A stretch of DNA of 64,000 bases, from NCBI RefSeq assembly GCF_005234135.1, contig NZ_CP039964.1, positions 1,617,001-1,681,000 on the forward strand, in the 5' to 3' direction. The notes beneath the pieces are model-generated. The model saw only the letters and a program-made list of their open reading frames with translations, was not told where the DNA came from and searched no databases. The stretch comes from Pseudorhodobacter turbinis. Its GTDB lineage: Bacteria; Pseudomonadota; Alphaproteobacteria; Rhodobacterales; Rhodobacteraceae. The stretch's first letter is position 1. Each line of letters starts with the position of its first letter. Shown here one piece after another: positions 29,388-38,357 of the stretch. Position numbers and translations under genes: made by a program.

Positions 29388-29862
29388 AGCACTTTTGTTC
29401 TGTGTTCTGGCCCTTGCGGCCTGCGGCTTCACCCCGGCCTATGCGCCGGGGGGGGCCGCCTCCAATCTGCAAAACGCGATTCTGGCGGATGAGCCGCGCG
29501 ACAAACCCGCCTTTGATCTGGTGGAACGGCTGGAAGAGCGGCTTGGCCCGTCCGATGTGCCGCGTTTTGCGCTGTCTTATACGATCAAGCTGACCACCGA
29601 TGGTGTCGGCATTTCGACCGATAACGCCACCACCCGCTATCATCTGGTTGGCACCGTGGATTGGCAACTGGCCAATGTGGCAAGCGGTGCGCAGGTGACG
29701 GGCGGGCAGGCCAGAAGCTTTACCGCCTATTCTGCGACCGGATCGACCGTGGCGGGATTGGCTGCCGAGGAAGATGCCTCCCTTCGTTTGATGCGGATTC
29801 TGGCGGATCAGATCGTCAGCCAGATCATCGCAACCTCGGCAAACTGGTCCGGCGCGCAATGA
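29374..29862 (+). CDS. lptE: LPS-assembly lipoprotein LptE
   Basis: A 162-residue lipoprotein with lipobox LAAC (Cys17) followed by GFTPAYAP, the family start. The LptE fold follows, with [11 protein letters not shown] and a C-terminal helix [18 protein letters not shown]. LptE plugs the outer-membrane LptD channel for LPS delivery. It is embedded between leuS (14-bp overlap) and holA (ATGA overlap), the classical order, which supports the call despite weak sequence conservation. Confidence 0.9.
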   Translation: MWLSKALLFCVLALAACGFTPAYAPGGAASNLQNAILADEPRDKPAFDLVERLEERLGPSDVPRFALSYTIKLTTDGVGISTDNATTRYHLVGTVDWQLANVASGAQVTGGQARSFTAYSATGSTVAGLAAEEDASLRLMRILADQIVSQIIATSANWSGAQ

Positions 29863-30872
29863 ACCTGAAGGGGCAGCAGGCGGCGAAATATCTTTCCGCG
29901 CCCGATGCCACAAAGGCCGGGCTGCTGATTTTTGGCGCCGATGCGATGCGGGTCGCGCTTAAACGGCAAGAGGCGATTCTGGCGCTGGTTGGCCCGGAGG
30001 GTGAGGCCGAGATGCGCTTGACCCGCCTACCCGCCGCCGATCTGCGCCGTGACGGGGCGGCCTTGTCGGATGCGATCCGCACGCAGGGCTTTTTTCCCGG
30101 CCCGCGCGTCGCCTTTGTCGAGGAGGCGACCGACGGGCTTGCCCCGATGCTGGCGAATGCTTTGCGCGAATGGCGGCCCGGCGATGCGGTGATCGTGGTC
30201 ACGGCGGGTAACCTTACGGGGAAATCGGCACTGAAGAAGGTGTTTGACGATTCGGGGTCGGCGGTCTCAATCGGGCTGTATGATGATCCGCCAAGCCGAG
30301 AAGAGATCGAGGCCGAACTCAAACGCGCCGGCTTGCGCGCAATCTCACCCGAGGCGATGACCGATCTGGGCGTGTTGGCCCGTGCGCTGGACCCCGGTGA
30401 TTTTCGCCAAACGCTTGAAAAGATAGCGCTGTATCATTGGGGCATTGATACGCCGCTTGGGTCCGATGCCGTGGCCGCCTGTGCGCCCGCCACAATCGAT
30501 ACCGAGGTGGATGACGTGATCCACGCCGTGGCAGAGCGTGACCAGCGGCAGGTCGGTGCCTTGATGCGGCGGCTGGAGGGGCAGGGCGTCGCCCCCGTAA
30601 CCCTGTGCATCGGGGCAATGCGGCATTTCAAAGCGCTACACGCGGCGGCGACCGATGGTGGCGGGGCGGCCAATGGCTTGCTGCGGGCGCGGGTATTCGG
30701 ACCGCGTCGAGACAGGATGCTACGGCAGCTGCAAGGCTGGCGGGTGCCGGTGCTGGAATGGGCCTTGGGGGAATTACTGGAAACCGATTTAACCCTCCGC
30801 TCCTCCAGTCGCGCCCCGACTATGGCCGTGATGGAACGCGCGTTGATCCGGCTTGCGATGGCGCCGAAGTGA
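29859..30872 (+). CDS. holA: DNA polymerase III delta subunit
   Basis: A 337-residue delta subunit of the clamp loader. The opening [12 protein letters not shown] and LLIFGADAMRVALKRQEAI, then LTGKSALKK and a C-terminal helical collar domain, match alphaproteobacterial HolA. It opens the sliding clamp. The start ATG 29859 overlaps the lptE stop; a longer upstream frame is rejected because it would run through lptE. Its stop overlaps the GTG of the next gene. Confidence 0.93.
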   Translation: MNLKGQQAAKYLSAPDATKAGLLIFGADAMRVALKRQEAILALVGPEGEAEMRLTRLPAADLRRDGAALSDAIRTQGFFPGPRVAFVEEATDGLAPMLANALREWRPGDAVIVVTAGNLTGKSALKKVFDDSGSAVSIGLYDDPPSREEIEAELKRAGLRAISPEAMTDLGVLARALDPGDFRQTLEKIALYHWGIDTPLGSDAVAACAPATIDTEVDDVIHAVAERDQRQVGALMRRLEGQGVAPVTLCIGAMRHFKALHAAATDGGGAANGLLRARVFGPRRDRMLRQLQGWRVPVLEWALGELLETDLTLRSSSRAPTMAVMERALIRLAMAPK

Positions 30873-32092
30873 CACGCTGGCGCCGCATAATGCGGGCGCT
30901 TGGCCCCTCCGTAGGTCGCCCGCCCACCCGCGAGATGCTGCGCGCCTGTATCGGGGCCGGCGTTGGCCTGACCTGCTGCACCTTCCTTGTGCGGTTGACC
31001 ATGACCCCCACAAGCACGACCGGGCTTGACCCGACATTACTGCTGATCGCGCCATTGGGGGCCACGGCGATGCTGGCTTTTGCCGTGCCTTCCAGCCCCT
31101 TGGCACAGCCATGGTCGGCGGTGGTCGGCAATACGGTTTCGGCGCTTGTCGGCGTGATTATGGTGATGCTGGTGACCGAGCCATGGCTGGCGCTTGGCCT
31201 GTCTGTCACCTGCTCGATGATTGCGATGATGCTTTTGCGCGCTACACATCCCCCGGCTGCGGGGGTGGCCCTTGGCGCGGTGCTTACAGCAGATGCGGTG
31301 CGCGAGGTCGGCTTTTCCTATGTCTTCAGCCCGGTCTTGCTTGATACGGTTTTGCTGCTGGCGGTCGCCGTGGTTTATAACCGCATGACGGGGCGCGTCT
31401 ATCCGTTCCGCCAGCCTGTTGATCACGCCCCCCGTGCCGTCGGAGAGGCTGGCCTGCGCCCGATGATCGAAAGCGCAGATCTGTCGGCCATCCTGCAACG
31501 GCTGCGGCTGGACGTAAACATTGGCCCCGCAGACCTTGCCCGGCTGATCGACGCTGCCCATAACCTTGCCGCTGAACACCTGTTTGACGGTGTGCAAAGC
31601 GCCCAGATCATGACCCGCAAGCTGGTGACAGCCCATCCGCAAATGCCGGTCAGCCAGATTGCCGCCCTCTTCCGGCAGCACAAAGTGCGGACCCTGCCGG
31701 TGATCGGTTTTGATGGCATGTTCCAAGGCCTTGTCAGCGAGACGGATTTGGTCCGCACCCTCCAAAAGCCGGAATCCGAAGACGGCGTTCTATCGCGCTT
31801 TTTGCGGGCCAGTCGGGATGTGGTTGAACCCGTCGCGGCAGAGGTGATGGTCACAACAGTCGGCACCGTGACCGAGGAGACGCCTCTGGGTATGTTGATT
31901 GATCTGTTGGCCAAGGGCGGGCAGCAAGCCGTCCCCGTTCTGGACGCGGGGCGCATGGTCGGGATTGTCACCCGCGCCGATCTGGTTGCCGCCTTGGCAA
32001 AGGCGCAATCGGTGGCCGAGCTGCCCGACGATACAGAAAGCGACAGCGACACCACAGCTGCGGTTTCTCCAGTTCAGCAAAAGACAGCATGA
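30869..32092 (+). CDS. HPP-family membrane protein with two CBS domains
   Basis: About 407 residues. The N-terminal half (about 30-175) is an HPP membrane domain with several helices and the LRATHPPAAGVALGAVLTA motif that names the family. The C-terminal half has two CBS domains (MTRKLVTAHPQMPVSQIAALFRQHKVRTLPVIG and VMVTTVGTVTEETPLGMLIDLLAKGGQQAVPVLD). HPP proteins have been tied to nitrite transport in plastids and cyanobacteria; here the CBS pair suggests nucleotide sensing. GTG 30869 overlaps the holA stop; ATG 30890 is an alternative start. Confidence 0.85.
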   Translation: MTRWRRIMRALGPSVGRPPTREMLRACIGAGVGLTCCTFLVRLTMTPTSTTGLDPTLLLIAPLGATAMLAFAVPSSPLAQPWSAVVGNTVSALVGVIMVMLVTEPWLALGLSVTCSMIAMMLLRATHPPAAGVALGAVLTADAVREVGFSYVFSPVLLDTVLLLAVAVVYNRMTGRVYPFRQPVDHAPRAVGEAGLRPMIESADLSAILQRLRLDVNIGPADLARLIDAAHNLAAEHLFDGVQSAQIMTRKLVTAHPQMPVSQIAALFRQHKVRTLPVIGFDGMFQGLVSETDLVRTLQKPESEDGVLSRFLRASRDVVEPVAAEVMVTTVGTVTEETPLGMLIDLLAKGGQQAVPVLDAGRMVGIVTRADLVAALAKAQSVAELPDDTESDSDTTAAVSPVQQKTA

Positions 32093-33246
32093 CCGATACG
32101 GTTACCATAGATGCCTTGGTCATCGGGGCCGGTCCCGCCGGTTTGATGGCCGCCGAGGCGCTGGCCGCCGTCGGCCACAAGGTCTTGGTGGCAGAAGCCA
32201 AACCAAGCCCCGCCCGCAAGTTTCTGATGGCCGGAAAATCCGGTCTCAATATCACCCATGCGGGGGCGAATTTTAATGCGGCCTTTGATGCCCCTTGGCT
32301 GGCCCCGATGCTGCACGACTTTGGCCCTTCGCAAGTTCAGGAATGGTGCCGCGACTTGGGGCAAGAGCTGTTTACAGGGTCATCAGGGCGGGTGTTTCCG
32401 GTGGCGATGAAGGCTTCACCGTTATTGCGGGCATGGTTGGGGCGCCTTTCAGGGGCGGGGGTGGATCTGCGCACGCGGTGGCGCTGGACCGGATTCGAGG
32501 GCGAGAATTTCGCCTTTGACACCCCTGATGGGCGCGTAGCCGTAAAGCCTACGGTCACCGTTCTGGCCCTTGGCGGGGCAAGCTGGGCGCGGCTCGGCTC
32601 CGATGCGGCCTGGGTGCCGATGCTGGAGTCACGCGGCGTGAAGGTCACCCCGTTCCAACCGGCCAATATGGGCTTTGGCATAGATTGGTCAGCCCATATG
32701 GCCCGCCATTTCGGTCAGCCGATCAAGGGGGCTGCACTTTGCCTGTCAAATGGTCCGCGTGAGCGGGGAGAGTTTGTTGTTTCAGCCAAGGGGTTAGAGG
32801 GTGGCGGGATCTATGCGATCAGCCGTGACCTGCGCCAAGGGGCCAGCTTGCATCTGGATCTGATGCCCGATCTGGCACCCGAAACCATCCGTACTCGTCT
32901 GGCAAAGGGGCGGCGTGGTGACAGTGTGTCTGCACGGTTGCGCAAGCTGGGCCTTTCGCCTGTTGCGGTCGCTTTGGTGCAAGAATGGGGCCGCCCGCTG
33001 CCCGATGATCTGGCGATACTGCTCAAGGCGCTGCCCGTGCCCTTGGCGGGCCCGCGCCCACTGGATGAAGCAATTTCCTCGGCCGGTGGAATTGCGCAGG
33101 AGGCCTTGACCGAAGGGTTGGAGCTGCGCGCCCTGTCCCGTGTTTTCGTCTGCGGAGAGATGCTGGATTGGGAAGCGCCGACGGGCGGCTATTTGCTGAC
33201 AGCTTGCCTTGCGACCGGCCTTTGGGCGGGGCGTGCGGCTGCCTGA
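32089..33246 (+). CDS. NAD(P)/FAD-dependent oxidoreductase, TIGR03862/HI0933-like
   Basis: A 385-residue flavoprotein. The dinucleotide motif is VIGAGPAGLMAAEAL, followed by KFLMAGKSGLNITHAG, the HI0933/BaiN signature, and a C-terminal FAD motif in VFVCGEMLDWEAPTGGYLLTACLATG. The biochemical role of this clade is unknown. It is translationally coupled to the HPP-CBS gene (ATGA). Cytoplasmic. Confidence 0.88.
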   Translation: MTDTVTIDALVIGAGPAGLMAAEALAAVGHKVLVAEAKPSPARKFLMAGKSGLNITHAGANFNAAFDAPWLAPMLHDFGPSQVQEWCRDLGQELFTGSSGRVFPVAMKASPLLRAWLGRLSGAGVDLRTRWRWTGFEGENFAFDTPDGRVAVKPTVTVLALGGASWARLGSDAAWVPMLESRGVKVTPFQPANMGFGIDWSAHMARHFGQPIKGAALCLSNGPRERGEFVVSAKGLEGGGIYAISRDLRQGASLHLDLMPDLAPETIRTRLAKGRRGDSVSARLRKLGLSPVAVALVQEWGRPLPDDLAILLKALPVPLAGPRPLDEAISSAGGIAQEALTEGLELRALSRVFVCGEMLDWEAPTGGYLLTACLATGLWAGRAAA

Positions 33247-33398
33247 TACGCGATAATCACATCGCTTTTGCACCGCAGTTTTTTGATCTTGGCGCGATTA
33301 TCTGCTGTTTCCAAATTCTTGGTTACTGATTGGAAAGGATTTGACCCTACTGTCGGGTATGTGGGTGCAGAATGCCCCTCGATATTGATGGGTTGCCA

Positions 33399-34073
33399 AT
33401 GCGAATGTTGCTATCCGCGCTTTTTACCTTCCTTGCGGCGCATGGGGCCTTTGTCGGGCGTGGCGTTGCCTCCCCCTCGATGCTGTGTGAATCGGCGGCG
33501 CAATATGCGGCGACAGAGACAGGGGTGCCGCTCTCCATTTTACGGGCCGTTACGCTTGCCGAAACCGGGCGCACAAACCAGCAGGAAGATCGTTTTGCAG
33601 CATGGCCATGGGCGGTGCAATCCGGCAACAAGGGCAACTGGTTCGCGGATGCGCCGTCGGCGATTTCCTACGTCAACGGGCTGATGGCACAAGGCACACG
33701 CAATATAGACGTTGGCTGCTTCCAGTTGAATTTCCGTTGGCACGGCCAAGCATTCCCGAATATAGAAACGATGTTCTCCCCGCGTGATAATGCACTATAT
33801 GCAGCGCAGTTTTTGCAACGCCTATATGCTGAAACGGGTGATTGGCGTCAGGCCGTCGGCCATTATCATTCCCGCAGTGAGCCACGCGCGCAGGCCTATG
33901 TCAGCCGCTTGAAAACGCTGTACGAAGCCCATCTTGCCGCCGCGCCACCGGTCCGACAGCCCCAAGTACGTAAGGTTGCGCCGGTACCAAGTCGATATGG
34001 CTTGGTCGGGGCACGCGGTCCTCTTATCAATTTGCGCCGAAAAGGGCGCCCCATGATCGGAGGTCTGCAGTGA
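33399..34073 (+). CDS. transglycosylase SLT-domain protein, probably flagellar
   Basis: A protein of about 224 residues with a signal peptide (MRMLLSALFTFLAAHGAF). A lytic-transglycosylase fold follows: the catalytic Glu lies in AVTLAETGR, then DVGCFQLNFRWHG and YNxxY-type repeats (YAAQFLQRLYAETGDWRQAVGHYHS). It ends in a basic tail. Its stop overlaps the flhA start, so it is in the flagellar export operon and may open peptidoglycan for rod assembly, like Rhodobacter SltF. An upstream ATG at 33372 is possible; neither start has a strong ribosome-binding site. Confidence 0.82.
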   Translation: MRMLLSALFTFLAAHGAFVGRGVASPSMLCESAAQYAATETGVPLSILRAVTLAETGRTNQQEDRFAAWPWAVQSGNKGNWFADAPSAISYVNGLMAQGTRNIDVGCFQLNFRWHGQAFPNIETMFSPRDNALYAAQFLQRLYAETGDWRQAVGHYHSRSEPRAQAYVSRLKTLYEAHLAAAPPVRQPQVRKVAPVPSRYGLVGARGPLINLRRKGRPMIGGLQ

Positions 34074-36142
34074 ACAACCTTAATCTGCGCACGATTTTTC
34101 AGCCGACGATCCTGCTGGCACTGGCGCTGATGGCCGTCATTGTAATGATGGTGCTACCCGTGCCCTCATGGATGCTGGACATTGGGCTGTCGATCTCTTT
34201 CGCTTTGGCGATCTTGATGTTCACCGTAACGCTATTCATCCAACGCCCGTTAGAGTTTTCGGCGTTTCCCACCATTTTGCTTGCATCCCTGATGCTGCGG
34301 CTGGCACTTAACGTATCATCCACGAAACTGATTATCGGCCAAGGACATACCGGCACTTCCGCGGCCGGGAACGTGATTGAGGGCTTTGCCAATTTCATTA
34401 TGGGCGGCTCTGTCTTGCTGGGCGTTGTGACGTTTTGCGTGCTTTTGATCGTGAACTTCATGGTTATCACCAAAGGCGCAGGCCGAATGGCCGAGGTTGG
34501 CGCACGTTTTGCTTTGGACGGGATGCCCGGCAAGCAGCTTGCGATTGACAGCGATATGTCAGCCGGTGCGATTGACCACGCCGAGGCAAAACGCCGTCGT
34601 GAGGATGAGCTGGCCGAGACGAATTTCTTTGGTTCCCTCGACGGCGCCTCGAAATTTGTAAAAGGGGATGCGGTTGCAGGATTGTTGATTACCTTGCTCA
34701 ACATTGTCATGGGTCTGGTGATGGGCACCTTAGTCCATGGCATGCCTATTGGTCAGGCCTTTGAAACATATGCAATTTTGACGATCGGCGATGGGCTTGT
34801 CAGCCAAATTCCGGCCGTTGTCATCTCTATCGCGGCGGCCCTTTTGTTGGCGCGGGGCGGGGCGGTCGGTGCGGCCGACGTTTCTTTCTTTGCGCAATTG
34901 GGGCGTTACCCGGGCGCGTTGGCAACTGTTGCATTCCTGCTGGCACTGTTCGCTCTTGTTCCTGGCTTGCCGTTTCTTCCCTTCATGGCGGGTGCGCTGA
35001 TACTGGGCGGGTCTGCCTATTGGGTCGCAGGCGCCGCAGCAAGGCAACCAGCAGAGGAAGCCAACACCCCTGCACCACCCCCAGAAAAGCGTCTTGGCGA
35101 TGTCCTTGATTTTGATGATATCCATATTGAATTTGCACCCGACCTTGTCGCGATGGTACTGGATCCCGCAACAGGTCTCGACGTCCGAATTGCCAATATG
35201 CGCAATCATATCGCCAGTTCTTTCGGTCTGATCCTGCCCGAAATCCGCCTGACAGATGAGGCGTCATTGCCGCCTGGCACCTACCGCATTCGTCTGCAAG
35301 GCGTAGAGCAGGTACGCGACCGGTTGTTCCCTGATCGTGTCCTCGCCCTGCTATCCGACGATCTACCGCCGCCCGAAGGTATGGATGTGCGCGAACCGGT
35401 CTATGGCGCGCCCGCCCGCTGGATCCCGCCTGACGCGCAAGAGGATGCGTCGATCATTGGCTTTACCGTTGTGTCCCCGACAGAAGTCTTGGCAACCCAT
35501 TTGCTGGAGGTTCTCAAGAACAACCTGTCGCGTCTGCTTAGCTTACGTGGCCTGCGCCGGTTGATGGATGAGTTTGTCAACCTTTCTGACCCTGTTCGGG
35601 CAGAGGCAAACCGCCGCCTGCTGGATGAGCTTGTTCCCGACAAGGTGCCTGTTGATCTGCTGCTCGCCGTTTTGCGCTTGCTGCTGGAAGAGCGTGTATC
35701 CATCCGGAACCTGCCGCTGATCCTTGAAGCGATCGCCGAGGCTCGCGGCATGGGCCCTCCGGAAACGATCGTTGAGCATGTTCGTCAACGACTGGGGTTC
35801 CAACTGGTTGCCGCCTTGCGTCGTGAAGATGGAACTGTCCCCCTCATCCAGCTCGCGCCAGAGTGGGAAACCCAATTCACGACTTATCAAATTGATGGCG
35901 AAAAAGGGCAGCGCGACGTCGCCCTTCCGCCAGATCAATTTAACCGTTTGGCCAATAACCTTGCTGAAAAGCTTAACAAGGCTGCAGAAACCGGGGTGCA
36001 ACCCGCCCTTGTCACCTCCACCCTGAGGCGACGGTTTTTGCGCACGGTCTTGGGGACAAAAGGATTGACGACTCCGGTTCTTTCTTACGATGAAATCGGG
36101 TTGGAAGTCCGGGCCGCGATGATAGGGCAAGTCCCCGTATGA
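34070..36142 (+). CDS. flhA: flagellar biosynthesis protein FlhA
   Basis: A 690-residue core component of the flagellar type III export gate. Eight membrane helices fill the first ~320 residues, with the family block RMAEVGARFALDGMPGKQLAIDSDMSAGAID and the FHIPEP-like region. The C-terminal cytoplasmic domain (about 350-690) forms the nonameric ring that docks substrates and chaperones. It starts with GTG overlapping the upstream stop (GTGA) and its own stop overlaps fliR. Confidence 0.97.
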   Translation: MNNLNLRTIFQPTILLALALMAVIVMMVLPVPSWMLDIGLSISFALAILMFTVTLFIQRPLEFSAFPTILLASLMLRLALNVSSTKLIIGQGHTGTSAAGNVIEGFANFIMGGSVLLGVVTFCVLLIVNFMVITKGAGRMAEVGARFALDGMPGKQLAIDSDMSAGAIDHAEAKRRREDELAETNFFGSLDGASKFVKGDAVAGLLITLLNIVMGLVMGTLVHGMPIGQAFETYAILTIGDGLVSQIPAVVISIAAALLLARGGAVGAADVSFFAQLGRYPGALATVAFLLALFALVPGLPFLPFMAGALILGGSAYWVAGAAARQPAEEANTPAPPPEKRLGDVLDFDDIHIEFAPDLVAMVLDPATGLDVRIANMRNHIASSFGLILPEIRLTDEASLPPGTYRIRLQGVEQVRDRLFPDRVLALLSDDLPPPEGMDVREPVYGAPARWIPPDAQEDASIIGFTVVSPTEVLATHLLEVLKNNLSRLLSLRGLRRLMDEFVNLSDPVRAEANRRLLDELVPDKVPVDLLLAVLRLLLEERVSIRNLPLILEAIAEARGMGPPETIVEHVRQRLGFQLVAALRREDGTVPLIQLAPEWETQFTTYQIDGEKGQRDVALPPDQFNRLANNLAEKLNKAAETGVQPALVTSTLRRRFLRTVLGTKGLTTPVLSYDEIGLEVRAAMIGQVPV

Positions 36143-36918
36143 ACGATCTGCTGAACGGTTTGCTTGCAGCGACGAACCAGACAGAAAGCTGGCTTTGGGC
36201 CACCTTACTGGTTTTCGTACGGGTTGGCGCGGTGATGGCGCTGCTTCCCGCATTTGGTGAGCAATCCGTCCCACAACGCGTTCGCCTCGCCCTGACTGTT
36301 TGCTTTACAATGATCATCGCGCCAGCCGTTGTCGCACGCGCCCCCGGCATAGAGGAGGGGTTCGCACTCCCCCTTGCGACCGAGGTTGCTGCCGGATTGG
36401 CCCTTGGTATCGGGTTTCGGATGTTTGTCTTTGCCCTACAAATTGCCGGCACATTGGTCGCACAGTCGACCTCTCTGTCGCAGCTTTTTGGTGGGCAGGG
36501 TGCAGAACCGCAGCCTGCAATATCCCATGTTTTCGTGATGGCCGGTCTGGCGTTAGCGGTCGCTTCAGGCCTGCATGTCCGCGTGGCCGAGGTTTTAATC
36601 CTATCCTATAACGTGCTTCCCTTCGGCATCTTTCCCGATAGCTCCATCCTGTCAGATTGGGGTGTCGCGCAGATACGCGCGGCCTTTTCCCTAGCATTTT
36701 CAATGGCAGCCCCCTTTCTCGCCGCGTCGTTGATTTACAATATCGCGCTTGGCGTCATCAACCGCGCGATGCCGCAGTTGATGGTGGTCCTTGTGGGGGC
36801 GCCTGCGTTGACATTGGGCGGCCTTGTTTTAATGGCGATCGCCACCCCCCTTATGTTGAGCCTTTGGATGACAGCGCTTGATGCATATCTTGCCAATCCA
36901 TATGTAGTCGCGCCATGA
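36139..36918 (+). CDS. fliR: flagellar biosynthesis protein FliR
   Basis: A 259-residue polytopic protein with about six hydrophobic segments. Family marks: VFVRVGAVMALLPAFGEQSVPQRVRLAL at the N-terminus, STSLSQLFGGQGAEPQPAISHV in the middle and the GVINRAMPQLMVVLVGAP block. It forms the export gate with FliP and FliQ. Four-base overlaps with both flhA and flhB show tight coupling. Confidence 0.95.
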   Translation: MNDLLNGLLAATNQTESWLWATLLVFVRVGAVMALLPAFGEQSVPQRVRLALTVCFTMIIAPAVVARAPGIEEGFALPLATEVAAGLALGIGFRMFVFALQIAGTLVAQSTSLSQLFGGQGAEPQPAISHVFVMAGLALAVASGLHVRVAEVLILSYNVLPFGIFPDSSILSDWGVAQIRAAFSLAFSMAAPFLAASLIYNIALGVINRAMPQLMVVLVGAPALTLGGLVLMAIATPLMLSLWMTALDAYLANPYVVAP

Positions 36919-38009
36919 GCGACGACCAAAGCCCATCAGAAAAGGAACACGAGCCGTCACAGAAGAAACTGGACGACGCCCGAAAAAAGGGGGAAATCCC
37001 GCGATCAGCTGATCTAACGACCGCAGCATCCTATGCAGGTTTCTTATTGGCAGGTGTGACCGTTGGTGGTGCATCCCTGATCAAGGCAGGCGAAGCAGGC
37101 GCTGTACTTCTCGGGCAATCTGACCGCCTGTCGACCATGATGAAAAATGGCGCGGGCGGTAGCATCGGCGGCATCATTCTGACTTTTGCCACCGCTCTCT
37201 CTGCCTTCTTTTTACTTCCCTTCATCACAGCTGTTTTAATGGTAATTGCCCAACGAGCCATGCTGTTCGCCCCGTCAAAGCTGGTACCGAAGCTGAACCG
37301 TATCTCGATGATATCTGGCGCCAAGAATAAATTTGGCCGAAAAGGCCTGTTCGAGTTTGCGAAAAGTGCTGCCAAACTATTTGTGATCGGCTTTTTGTTG
37401 TTCACCTTTCTCAAGTATGAGGCAGAGGGGATCTTGCGCATGATGTATCTCTCTCCTGCCTTGGCCACGGCGATGCTGATGGAAAAAGTACTCCGCTTTT
37501 TGGCTTTGATTGCGCTAATTGCATTTTCCATCGGCGGCATCGATTACTTCTGGCAGCGGGCAGAGCATATGCGATCCAATCGCATGTCCCGAAAAGAGAT
37601 GATGGACGAGCATAAAAACTCGGAGGGCGACCCCCACATGAAGGCGAAGCGCAGACAAAAAGCGCAAGAGATCGCCACCAACTCTATGCTGGCCGATGTC
37701 GCAACTGCTGATGTTATCGTGGTCAACCCGACCCATTTCGCTGTTGCTTTGAAATGGGATAAAAACTCTCGTCGGGCTCCGATTTGTGTGGCGAAGGGTG
37801 TTGACGAAATTGCGGCCCGTATCCGGGAAAAAGCGACCGAGGCGGGCGTTCCCCTCCATTCAGATCCACCAACCGCGCGCCTGCTTTATGCCAATTTGAA
37901 GATCGGGGAGGAGGTTCATCCAGAACAATTCCGCGCCGTTGCGGCCGCCATCCGCTTTGCCGAAGCCATGCGCAAAAAGATGCGCGCCAATCCTAGGACG
38001 CCCCGATGA
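36915..38009 (+). CDS. flhB: flagellar biosynthesis protein FlhB
   Basis: A 364-residue export switch protein. The N-terminus has EKEHEPSQKKLDDARKKGEIPRS, then four membrane helices, and the autocleavage site NPTH is at residues 271-274 in VVNPTHFAVAL. Cleavage there switches substrate from hook to filament. Overlaps fliR and the following small gene by four bases each. The cytoplasmic tail is of normal length. Confidence 0.96.
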   Translation: MSDDQSPSEKEHEPSQKKLDDARKKGEIPRSADLTTAASYAGFLLAGVTVGGASLIKAGEAGAVLLGQSDRLSTMMKNGAGGSIGGIILTFATALSAFFLLPFITAVLMVIAQRAMLFAPSKLVPKLNRISMISGAKNKFGRKGLFEFAKSAAKLFVIGFLLFTFLKYEAEGILRMMYLSPALATAMLMEKVLRFLALIALIAFSIGGIDYFWQRAEHMRSNRMSRKEMMDEHKNSEGDPHMKAKRRQKAQEIATNSMLADVATADVIVVNPTHFAVALKWDKNSRRAPICVAKGVDEIAARIREKATEAGVPLHSDPPTARLLYANLKIGEEVHPEQFRAVAAAIRFAEAMRKKMRANPRTPR

Positions 38010-38344
38010 GCGATTTGAAACGGCTGGCAAAACTGAAGGCGCTGTCGGATATGATCGTTGATCAGCATCTTGGTAAGCTACAAGCCTGCGCCGCCGCTCG
38101 TACGGTAAGCCAACAGCGTCTGGAAGGTTTGCGCGTAACGGAAAAGCCGGAGATGGAGCCCATCGCCCAAGCCCAAACCATGCTGCGATATGAACAATGG
38201 GCAGATGCACGGCGGGCAGAGATCAATATCACACTCGCCCGCCAAACTGCGGAATGGATGGAGGCCCGCAAAGAGGCACAGCTAGCGTTCGGTCGGGCGC
38301 AGGTTTTGGGCCGCTTGCAACACAAGCTTAACAAAAAAAGCTAG
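38006..38344 (+). CDS. small helical protein at the end of the flhB operon
   Basis: A 112-residue, charged, almost wholly helical protein with no signal peptide. Its composition (LKALSDMIVDQHLGKLQA, RRAEINITLARQTAEWMEARKEA) suggests a coiled coil of about 100 residues, like the export chaperone FliJ but shorter. It is the last gene of the flhA-fliR-flhB run and overlaps flhB by ATGA. The FliJ-like role is inferred from size, coil character and position only. Confidence 0.65.
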   Translation: MSDLKRLAKLKALSDMIVDQHLGKLQACAAARTVSQQRLEGLRVTEKPEMEPIAQAQTMLRYEQWADARRAEINITLARQTAEWMEARKEAQLAFGRAQVLGRLQHKLNKKS

Positions 38345-38357
38345 GCCGGAGCCTGCG

